A stretch of 11,566 nucleotides of DNA from an uncultured Chitinophagaceae bacterium. Lineage in GTDB: Bacteria > Bacteroidota > Bacteroidia > Chitinophagales > Chitinophagaceae. A model generated the notes under the pieces. The model ran no database searches and was not told where the DNA came from. It worked only from the letters and a program-made list of their open reading frames with translations. Below, piece after piece: positions 5,833 through 11,566 of the stretch. Each line of letters starts with the position of its first letter. Position 1 is the stretch's first letter. Made by a program: the position numbers and the translations under genes. Where the stretch lies: the NCBI GenBank assembly GCA_937897585.1, contig CALCNY010000328.1, forward strand, positions 1 to 11,566, in the 5' to 3' direction.

Positions 5833-6211
5833 TTTATCAGGAAATTATTTTGCGAATCGTATATATGGTTCAACGATATGTAATTAAATGAAAGGCAATA
5901 TTTAAAGTAAATACTTCTTGAAAATCATTGGGCTAATTAAATGAAGATTATCGCCTTCATAAAGTTGTCAAAAAAAACATAAATAATTTTTGTGAAAAAG
6001 TTATGAGATTTAAAATATACTCTATACTTTTACGTCCTACTCCCAAAGCTAACCTGTCCAATATTATCCTTTATTAAAACTTCCTCAAAGACTACTAGGC
6101 TTTTCAAGCGTCGTGCTTGTCAACATCGTAATTAAATTACTGAAAGGTATTTCTATATATTATTTGAGCTGAAACTCAAAACAATTTTCTTGTGGTTTCA
6201 GAGGTAAGCAA
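5833..6211. other. ~380-bp region without a convincing protein gene; possible + strand small RNA
   Basis: No open frame here has family features. AT-rich sequence holds small dyads: ATGAAG/CTTCAT at 5941-5960, CAAGC/GCTTG around 6105-6119, GTAATT/AATTAC at 6128-6140, and a longer stem CTGAAAC (6169-6175)/GTTTCAG (6195-6201) with inner ACAA/TTGT. It leads straight into a + strand terminator at 6212-6243, so a + strand transcript must come from somewhere within or before this region. A -10-like TAAAAT near 6011 and TACTTTTA at 6025-6032 are possible promoter parts, but neither is convincing. A minus-strand open stretch of 29 codons at 6030-6119 lacks an ATG. Confidence 0.35.
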
Positions 6212-6243
6212 GGCCGGTGATTTCTATCATTGGCCATTTTTTT
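6212..6243 (+). terminator. Rho-independent terminator, + strand only
   Basis: GGCCGGTGAT (6212-6221), loop TTCT, ATCATTGGCC (6226-6235), then A and seven T (6237-6243). As + strand RNA all ten pairs form, two of them G-U. On the minus strand those two become A-C mismatches and no T-run follows, so the element is oriented. Its T-run overlaps the stop codon of the opposing DUF2461 gene. No + strand protein gene precedes it. Confidence 0.8.
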
Positions 6244-6904
6244 AATCAAGAGAACGGTTGATAAAATCAATCAAAGGTTTTGCTGTTTGAAAAATCTTTG
6301 CAAAGTCTTTTTCAGAATTTGATTTTGTGAAGTCCATTTCTGTCAAATCTTTTCTAACGATGAAACTTTTTAATTTTAAATAACCAACTGCGGGGTTATC
6401 TGCTTCATAACCTTTAGGTGGCCTTGATAATAAATCTGATTCGTCTAATCCGGATTCAAAATTCGTTTTAAATTTCTTTCCTTTTAAAATAGATTCAAAC
6501 TCTTTACAATTGTAATCGATTTCTTGTCTGATATCAGCTAGGATTTTAGGTTCAGGCATCCAGATGCCGCAAGCCATAAAACATTTTCCAGGTTCGGCAT
6601 GCAGATAGTAACCGGCGCCAGGTCCTTTTTTGCCGCCTTTGTTGAAATAAGCCGCAAAATTATTTTTATAAGGCCTTTTGTCTTTGCTGAATCGAATATC
6701 CCTGTTGATTCTGAAAATACAATCTTTGGCGTTTAATGCCGACAGTGAGTTGTCAATGACCGACAACTCGATTATCATTTCTTTTACAAATTCAATAAAA
6801 TTGTTTCTTGCTTTTTCATAGTCATTTCTATGATCATCCATCCAGGCTTTGTTGTTATTGGCACTTAATTTTTTGAGAAATGCAAATGTGGTAGTATCAA
6901 GCAT
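6242..6904 (-). CDS. DUF2461 (TIGR02453) family protein
   Basis: A 220-residue, apparently soluble protein with no signal peptide or membrane segment. The N-terminus FLKKLSANNNKAWMDDHRND (9-28) matches the family opening FLxxLxxNNxxxWFxxHrxxY. A central block IFRINRDIRFSKDKRPYKNN (63-82), then GGKKGPGAGYYLHAEP (90-105) and GIWMPEPKILADIRQEI, is also diagnostic. The family is widespread in bacteria and fungi; its biochemical role is unknown and none is proposed. Length is typical. The start ATG at 6904 lies 8 nt after the T-run of an upstream terminator, so the gene needs its own promoter; TAATTTTA on the minus strand (6949-6942) is a candidate -7 box. Confidence 0.92.
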   Translation of the reverse strand: MLDTTTFAFLKKLSANNNKAWMDDHRNDYEKARNNFIEFVKEMIIELSVIDNSLSALNAKDCIFRINRDIRFSKDKRPYKNNFAAYFNKGGKKGPGAGYYLHAEPGKCFMACGIWMPEPKILADIRQEIDYNCKEFESILKGKKFKTNFESGLDESDLLSRPPKGYEADNPAVGYLKLKSFIVRKDLTEMDFTKSNSEKDFAKIFQTAKPLIDFINRSLD

Positions 6905-6912
6905 ATGTAATT

Positions 6913-6939
6913 AAAAAAAGGGAACCAATATTGATTCCC
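6913..6939 (-). terminator. Rho-independent terminator of the HNH-type gene
   Basis: On the minus strand GGGAATC (6939-6933), loop AATATT, GGTTCCC (6926-6920), then seven T (6919-6913). Seven pairs including one U-G. It lies 21 nt past the HNH-type stop codon and ends 8 nt before the DUF2461 ATG. Confidence 0.8.
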
Positions 6940-6960
6940 TGTAAAATTATCTATTTATTC

Positions 6961-7524
6961 TTACTTTACTTTGCCCCAGTTTTCCCCGCTTTTAATACGG
7001 TACAAAGTCATTTCGCTGACTTTGTATTTTGTGGCCAGTTGTTTATAAGTCAATTTTCTTTTTGGATTGTTGATGGTTTCTTTAATGGCTTTAACTTGAG
7101 TTACAGTGAGTTTCAGTCCTGCAGTTCTAGTTGCCTGAAGTTTTTTGTATGCAACTTTAGCAGGGCTTTTTTGTTGGTGTGTGCCAACTTCTTCCAAAGT
7201 TGCCCATTTGAGATTTTTTGCTGTGTTGTCGGCTCTTTTGTGATTTAAATGAATCACATACTTTGCTTTAGGCGAACCTTTTTTGCAAAATAATTTTGCA
7301 ATTTCGCGGTGAAAGTAAATGGTTCCGTTTCCGTTTTCAACATGAAGGTTTAGGGTACGATAGCCAGATGTTAATGAGCCATTTAAAAGTCTTCCGTCTT
7401 TATCAACAGAAAGAGTGTAACTAGCTGCACGGCCATGATTTGATACTGCATACTTCTTCTTTAGGTTTTTGTAACCTGAGAATTGCATTTGTTTCCAAAT
7501 TTCTCCTGGAATTTTCTTAATCAT
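6961..7524 (-). CDS. NUMOD4/HNH-type endonuclease-like protein with C-terminal helix-turn-helix
   Basis: A 187-residue basic protein. Residues 5-33 (PGEIWKQMQFSGYKN...YAVSNHGRA) are a NUMOD4 motif. Residues 70-112 (YFHREIAKLF...VIHLNHKRADNTAKNLKWAT) resemble the HNH_3 fold of homing-type endonucleases, with H72, H92, H95, N100 and N104 as likely core positions. Residues 139-181 (LTVTQVKAIKETINNPKRKL, then TYKQLATKYKVSEMTLYRIK) form a HTH of the kind that binds DNA at the C-terminus of such enzymes. It is free-standing, not inside an intron or a split gene as far as can be seen, and lies 86 nt after ligA on the same strand. The lone-gene setting could mean a former homing enzyme or a DNA-binding protein. 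The spacing of the HNH residues departs somewhat from the canonical HxxxN pattern, so nuclease activity is uncertain. It has its own terminator downstream. Confidence 0.8.
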   Translation of the reverse strand: MIKKIPGEIWKQMQFSGYKNLKKKYAVSNHGRAASYTLSVDKDGRLLNGSLTSGYRTLNLHVENGNGTIYFHREIAKLFCKKGSPKAKYVIHLNHKRADNTAKNLKWATLEEVGTHQQKSPAKVAYKKLQATRTAGLKLTVTQVKAIKETINNPKRKLTYKQLATKYKVSEMTLYRIKSGENWGKVK

Positions 7525-7610
7525 CGTACTTTGTTTTTTATTGTTAGATTTGGTTTAGGTACACAGATAATACTACCTGCGTTAAGTTATAAATATAACA
7601 AAGAATTAGA

Positions 7611-9704
7611 TTATTCGGGCAACATTGATAAAAATTCTTCTTCAGACATAATTTTAATACCTGGGATTTTTTTCGCTTTCTCGAGTTTGCTGCCTGCGTC
7701 TTCACCTGTTATGAGATAGTTCAATTTGCTGCTGACGCCACTGAGAATTTTACCTCCATTTTTTTCAACCAAAGCTTCAGCCTCATTTCTTTTTAGTTTC
7801 GAGAGCGTTCCCGTGAATAAAAAAGTTTGACCTGTAAGCATGCCTGTGATGCTTTCTTGCTTTTCTTGTTTTGTTTTTACGCCTAGTTCATTAAGTTTTT
7901 GTAACAGCGAGATATTGTCTACATCACTGAAAAAGTCAAAAATACTTTTAGCCACTTTTACGCCTACATCATCCATTAATTTCAACTCCTCTTCAGTCAT
8001 TTTTTCAAATTCAAAAATATCGCTAACCTTTTGTGCAAGTGCTTTTGCTGTAGTTTCACCTACATACCTTATGCCCAATGCGTATATCAATCTATGAAGT
8101 GGTTGAGATTTACTCTCTTCAATGGCGGCTTTTAAATTTAATATTGATTTGGTGCCAAAGCCTTCAATTCCTGAAAGTTTTTCAACATCAAAAGAATAGA
8201 TATCCGGAATGGTTTTTAATAAACCCATGTCAAAGAACTTACGAACATTAGCTTCACCAAAACTTTTGATATCCATGGCATCTTTACTCACGAAATGGAT
8301 AATTCTTTCTACTACTTGCGCTTTACAATTGATGTTTGTACATCTCCAAACCGCTTCTTCTTCAGGTTTGAAAAGATGATGTTCACATACCGGACAATTT
8401 TTCGGAAATACGATTTCTATTTCTGATCCTTTTCTTAAATCTGGCAATGATTTCACAATTTGAGGAATGACATCACCACTACGTTCTATTAAAATCTGGT
8501 CACCAATTTTTAAATCTTTTTCTTTGATGTAATCTTCATTATGAATGGAAATACTACTTACCGTTACACCGCCCACATGTACTGGTTGAATTTTTGCAAC
8601 TGGAGTCACAGCACCGGTACGACCGACCTGGTATTCAACGCCCAATAATTTGCTGGTAGCCTGACGGGCCTTGAATTTAAAAGCAATTGCCCATCTTGGA
8701 TGGTGAGAGGTCATTCCAAGATTTTCCTGTAATTCAAGGTTATTAACTTTAATAACCATGCCATCTATTTCATAAGGAAGCTCATCTCTTTGTTTTTCAA
8801 AATTGTTTACAAATTCGATTACATCTTGAATTCCTTTTACGACTCTCATTTCTTTTTTAGGACTTCTGAAACCCAGATCCCAAAGCAGTTTCAGCATATC
8901 TGAATGTGAATGAATTTCTTCGGGCTTGGTTTCATCTTGCTTTACAATAAAACTGACATGATATAAAAAGCCTTCCAAATTTCTTCGGCTAACGATGGCC
9001 GTATCTTTTATTCTTAATGAACCTGCTGCCGCATTTCTTGGATTGGCTAAAGGTGGCAATCCTTCTTCCATGAGGCTTTCATTGTATTTCTTAAAATTGT
9101 TTTTATTCATTAGAATTTCACCACGAATTTCAATCTGTTGAATATTGTGTTTGCTGAATGGCGCAGACAAAGGAATGGATTTAATCTGTTTGATATTTGG
9201 AGTGATGTCATCGCCGGTTTCGCCATCACCGCGTGTCACACCACGAACAAGCATGTCGTTTTCATAAATTAATGATATGCTGGCTCCATCAAATTTGGGT
9301 TCAACAGAATATTCAATACTATCAAGTCCGGAAAGTTCCTTTGCTTTACGGTCCCAGTCTTTCAAATCTTCGTCATTATAAGAATTCTCCAGTGATAACA
9401 TGGGAACAAGATGTTGGGTCTTTGGAAAATCTTTGATTAAACCTTTGCCCACACGTTGGGTTGGTGAATCTTTGGTAACTAAAGAAGGATTTTCTTTTTC
9501 AAAATGCTCCAGTTTTTTATAAAGCATATCATATTCGAAATCGCTGATAAGCGGATCGTTTTCTAAATAATATCGATGTTCATGAAAACGAAGAATATCT
9601 CTTAAAGTTTCTAAATTATTGGAGTTGATTTCAATAGGCTGCTTTTCGCTCAGCCATTCAATTGTATTGTGTTGAAGTGATATGATTTGCTCTTTGCTGT
9701 ACAT
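7611..9704 (-). CDS. ligA: NAD-dependent DNA ligase LigA
   Basis: A 697-residue enzyme that seals nicks in replication and repair using NAD+. Domain Ia with the NMN-binding HxxYY pattern is at 41-46 (HEHRYY), followed by DPLISDFEYDMLY. The adenylation site is EPKFDGAS at 135-142, with K137 as the AMP-linked lysine. Further nucleotidyltransferase motifs are TRGDGETGDD (157-166), EIRGEILM (192-199), ANPRNAAAGSLR (220-231) and EIDGMVIKV (312-320). The OB fold starts near 345 (GVEYQVGRTGAVTPVA), the four-cysteine zinc finger is C437, C440, C455 and C460, tandem helix-hairpin-helix repeats cover about 475-605, and a BRCT domain covers about 620-697. All domains are intact. It is slightly longer than the usual ~670 residues because of a longer N-terminal lead (about 20 residues). 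It has its own promoter, divergent from the amidohydrolase gene. Confidence 0.99.
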   Translation of the reverse strand: MYSKEQIISLQHNTIEWLSEKQPIEINSNNLETLRDILRFHEHRYYLENDPLISDFEYDMLYKKLEHFEKENPSLVTKDSPTQRVGKGLIKDFPKTQHLVPMLSLENSYNDEDLKDWDRKAKELSGLDSIEYSVEPKFDGASISLIYENDMLVRGVTRGDGETGDDITPNIKQIKSIPLSAPFSKHNIQQIEIRGEILMNKNNFKKYNESLMEEGLPPLANPRNAAAGSLRIKDTAIVSRRNLEGFLYHVSFIVKQDETKPEEIHSHSDMLKLLWDLGFRSPKKEMRVVKGIQDVIEFVNNFEKQRDELPYEIDGMVIKVNNLELQENLGMTSHHPRWAIAFKFKARQATSKLLGVEYQVGRTGAVTPVAKIQPVHVGGVTVSSISIHNEDYIKEKDLKIGDQILIERSGDVIPQIVKSLPDLRKGSEIEIVFPKNCPVCEHHLFKPEEEAVWRCTNINCKAQVVERIIHFVSKDAMDIKSFGEANVRKFFDMGLLKTIPDIYSFDVEKLSGIEGFGTKSILNLKAAIEESKSQPLHRLIYALGIRYVGETTAKALAQKVSDIFEFEKMTEEELKLMDDVGVKVAKSIFDFFSDVDNISLLQKLNELGVKTKQEKQESITGMLTGQTFLFTGTLSKLKRNEAEALVEKNGGKILSGVSSKLNYLITGEDAGSKLEKAKKIPGIKIMSEEEFLSMLPE

Positions 9705-9720
9705 TTTTGAATAATTGCTT

Positions 9721-9728
9721 CAAAGTTA
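9721..9728 (-). promoter_or_regulatory. ligA -7 promoter box
   Basis: TAACTTTG on the minus strand is an exact match to the Bacteroidota TAnnTTTG box, placed 16 nt before the ligA ATG. No good -33 TTTG lies about 19 nt upstream. Confidence 0.55.
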
Positions 9729-9752
9729 AAAATACCAACGCTGCATTTGTAC

Positions 9753-9760
9753 TATTTTTG
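9753..9760 (+). promoter_or_regulatory. Amidohydrolase gene -7 promoter box
   Basis: TATTTTTG is an exact TAnnTTTG match 17 nt before the ATG at 9778. The -33 element is weak. With the ligA box it makes a compact divergent promoter pair in a 73-bp space. Confidence 0.55.
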
Positions 9761-9777
9761 AAAAAAATTAAAATAAG

Positions 9778-11460
9778 ATGTTTGGCACAAATAGAAATTA
9801 TTCATTGACACTAAGTTTCAAAAGTTTTTGCTTTTTACTTATTACTTGTTTTATTTTTCTTACTTCATGTGATCATAAAACCAAAGTAGCCCTTATAGTA
9901 AAAAACGCTATCATTTATACAGTTGACAGCGGTTTTCATGTTTCTTATGCTATGGCAATAAACGACGGAAAAATTGTTGCTACCGGTGCTAACGAATATA
10001 TAAATGCATTGTATAAAGCAGACAGCACTTTAGATGCCAAAAATAATTTCATTTACCCGGGATTTATTGATGCGCATTGCCATTTTACAGGCTATGCCAC
10101 TGACAGCTGGAAATGCGATTTGATGGGCACCAATTCTTTTAAAGAAATCGTTGATAAAATTAATGAGTATAGTAAAACCGCTCCTATGGAGTGGATTTAT
10201 GGTCATGGTTGGGACCAAAATGATTGGGCAATAAAAGAATTTCCCAATAAAGAAATATTAGATAGTTTGTTTCCAGACAGACCTGTATTTCTAAAAAGAA
10301 TTGATGGTCATGCTGCATTAGCGAATCAAAAAGCCATAGAACTCGCCGGCGTAAATGTAAATACTACTATAAACGGTGGTAGTGTTGAAGTAATAAATGG
10401 GAAGTTAACAGGAATGTTTATAGATAACGCCATGGACTTGATTGAAAAACACATTCCATCTATTCCGGATAGTTTGGCTAAAAAATATTTCATTCAACTA
10501 CAGCAGGATTGTTTCTCACAAGGATTAACAGGTGTACATGATTGTGGAATCAGTGAACATACCGTACAACTTGTGGATGAAGTGCAAAAGGCGGGGCTTT
10601 TAAAAATGAAAATATTTGCGTTGTTGTCAGACAGTGCTGATTATTATGACAGATGGATTAAGAAAGGTCCATACAAAACAGACCGACTACATGTTGGAGG
10701 CTTTAAGCTCTATGCAGATGGGGCATTAGGTTCAAGAGGTGCATGCTTGCTTGATCATTATGCAGATAAAAAAGACTGGAAAGGATTTTTATTGAGTGAT
10801 CAGCAGCATTTTCAAACAATTGCTGAAAAGCTTTCCAATACTCAATTTCAGATGTGCACACATGCTATAGGCGACAGTGGTAATAGGGTTATTTTAAAAA
10901 TATATGCCAACAACCTAAAAGGCACAAACGATAAAAGATGGAGAATCGAACATGCGCAGGTAGTCAATGAAAATGATTTTGATTTTTTCAAAGAATACAG
11001 CATCATTCCATCGGTTCAACCTACACATGCTACCAGTGATATGTATTGGGCTGGAGACAGGTTGGGTGAAAAAAGAATAATCAATGCTTATGCTTACCAA
11101 AAATTATTACAACAAAACGGTTGGATGCCATTAGGCACAGATTTTCCTGTAGAATATATTAGTCCATTTAAAACATTTTATGCAGCAGTTACCAGACAAG
11201 ACGGCAATGGTTATCCGAAGAATGGATTTCAAATTGAAAATGCTTTAACAAGAGAACAAACGCTTCGCGGCATGACCATTTGGGCAGCCAAAGCTGCTTT
11301 TGAAGAAAATGAAAAAGGTAGTTTGGAGGCCGGTAAAGCTGCAGATTTTATTATCCTTGATACAGATTTGATGCATTGCGAACCTAGCTCAATTTTGAAG
11401 ACAAAAGTAATTTCCAGCTATGTGAATGGGGAGGAGGTATATGGTCAGAATAAGAAGTAA
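9778..11460 (+). CDS. YtcJ-like amidohydrolase, predicted lipoprotein
   Basis: A 560-residue protein of the amidohydrolase superfamily (Amidohydro_3/YtcJ group), zinc or mixed-metal TIM-barrel hydrolases whose substrates are mostly unknown. It opens with a lipoprotein signal: a basic/polar start, a hydrophobic stretch at about 13-29 and lipobox LTSC with C31, so the mature enzyme is probably lipid-anchored in an envelope membrane. Metal-site motifs are present: DAHCHF with H100 and H102, K310 in GGFKLYADGALGS (metal-bridging lysine position), H362 in MCTHAIGD, H392 in RIEHAQ and D455 in LGTDFPVE. The C-terminal GSLEAGKAADFIILD (514-528) closes the small beta domain typical of the family. Substrate cannot be told from sequence; the ~560-residue length is normal. 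It is monocistronic as seen here, with its own promoter and a dyad after the stop. Confidence 0.93.
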   Translation: MFGTNRNYSLTLSFKSFCFLLITCFIFLTSCDHKTKVALIVKNAIIYTVDSGFHVSYAMAINDGKIVATGANEYINALYKADSTLDAKNNFIYPGFIDAHCHFTGYATDSWKCDLMGTNSFKEIVDKINEYSKTAPMEWIYGHGWDQNDWAIKEFPNKEILDSLFPDRPVFLKRIDGHAALANQKAIELAGVNVNTTINGGSVEVINGKLTGMFIDNAMDLIEKHIPSIPDSLAKKYFIQLQQDCFSQGLTGVHDCGISEHTVQLVDEVQKAGLLKMKIFALLSDSADYYDRWIKKGPYKTDRLHVGGFKLYADGALGSRGACLLDHYADKKDWKGFLLSDQQHFQTIAEKLSNTQFQMCTHAIGDSGNRVILKIYANNLKGTNDKRWRIEHAQVVNENDFDFFKEYSIIPSVQPTHATSDMYWAGDRLGEKRIINAYAYQKLLQQNGWMPLGTDFPVEYISPFKTFYAAVTRQDGNGYPKNGFQIENALTREQTLRGMTIWAAKAAFEENEKGSLEAGKAADFIILDTDLMHCEPSSILKTKVISSYVNGEEVYGQNKK

Positions 11461-11477
11461 AAAAAATTAAAGTGGAG

Positions 11478-11513
11478 TTTTTTGAATTTTACAAACCTAG
11501 GTTTTTCAAAAAA
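11478..11513. terminator. Terminator-like dyad after the amidohydrolase gene, possibly bidirectional
   Basis: TTTTTTGA (11478-11485) and TCAAAAAA (11506-11513) flank the perfect 12-bp palindrome AAACCTAGGTTT (11493-11504). The A/T arms would give a T-run on either strand, but the GC core is weak (AAACC/GGTTT, 5 bp, no proper loop). Confidence 0.45.
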
Positions 11514-11547
11514 GTAATATTGCAATATTGCAATATCGCAATATTAC
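11514..11547. repeat. 34-bp near-perfect palindrome made of GCAATATT-type octamers
   Basis: The arms are GTAATATTGCAATATTG and CAATATCGCAATATTAC, and 16 of 17 positions pair. It also reads as direct octamers (GCAATATT, GCAATATC, GCAATATT). It could be a hairpin, a regulator-binding dyad for a gene beyond the window, or the end of a repeat element. The window stops 19 bp later. Confidence 0.7.
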
Positions 11548-11566
11548 GTCCGTGGCAATGAAACAG

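Noticed and set aside
5941..5982. Short 13-codon + strand peptide frame MKIIAFIKLSKKT
   Set aside because: Too short, no ribosome binding context, and the apparent dyad over its start has only 6-bp arms.
6030..6119. Minus-strand open stretch of 29 codons (...LVVFEEVLIKDNIGQVSFG...) that looks protein-like
   Set aside because: No ATG, and in-frame stops lie at both ends. It may be a remnant of a lost gene, but nothing recognisable supports calling a pseudogene.
7586..7599. Palindrome GTTATAAATATAAC between ligA and the HNH-type gene
   Set aside because: Only A/T plus two end pairs, 6-bp arms without a spacer loop or T-run. It is common by chance in DNA this AT-rich and unsupported as an operator.
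1..11566. CRISPR arrays, tRNA or rRNA genes, transposases, defence genes
   Set aside because: None seen on either strand. The heptamer arrays have no spacer structure, so they are not CRISPR.

Overview
The window reads as chromosome of an aerobic Bacteroidota bacterium, probably of the Chitinophagaceae/Sphingobacteriia type. The DNA is AT-rich, most starts lack a clear Shine-Dalgarno sequence, several promoters carry the Bacteroidota -7 box TAnnTTTG, and the protein families fit. No taxon was tested by search.

Positions 1-5832 hold most of a phenylacetic acid (paa) degradation cluster, all on the minus strand. In transcription order it runs: TetR/PaaR-type regulator and paaE (one unit, 3 nt apart); a ~110-bp imperfect palindrome; then paaA, paaB, a four-helix-bundle gene, paaC, paaD, an MgtC-family gene and the start of a paaG-like enoyl-CoA hydratase cut by the window edge. 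PaaABCE is the phenylacetyl-CoA 1,2-epoxidase, PaaD is thought to mature its Fe-S/diiron parts, and PaaG isomerises the epoxide. The same 22-bp inverted repeat lies in front of both units (perfect at 3997-4018, one mismatched pair at 5811-5832). It is the probable operator of the TetR protein.

Two guests break the usual paa order. One is a four-helix-bundle (23S rRNA IVS/S23-like) gene between paaB and paaC. It is flanked by inverted arrays of 7-bp repeats, one of which is translated as the N-terminus of PaaC. The other is an MgtC membrane protein between paaD and paaG.

Positions 5833-6241 contain no convincing protein gene. They end in a strong terminator that works only on the + strand, which suggests an unannotated small RNA. 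A DUF2461 gene, a terminator, a NUMOD4/HNH-type DNA-binding gene and ligA (NAD-dependent DNA ligase) follow, all on the minus strand. From a 73-bp divergent promoter region a YtcJ-like amidohydrolase lipoprotein gene runs on the + strand. It is followed by a terminator-like dyad and a 34-bp near-perfect palindrome at the window end.
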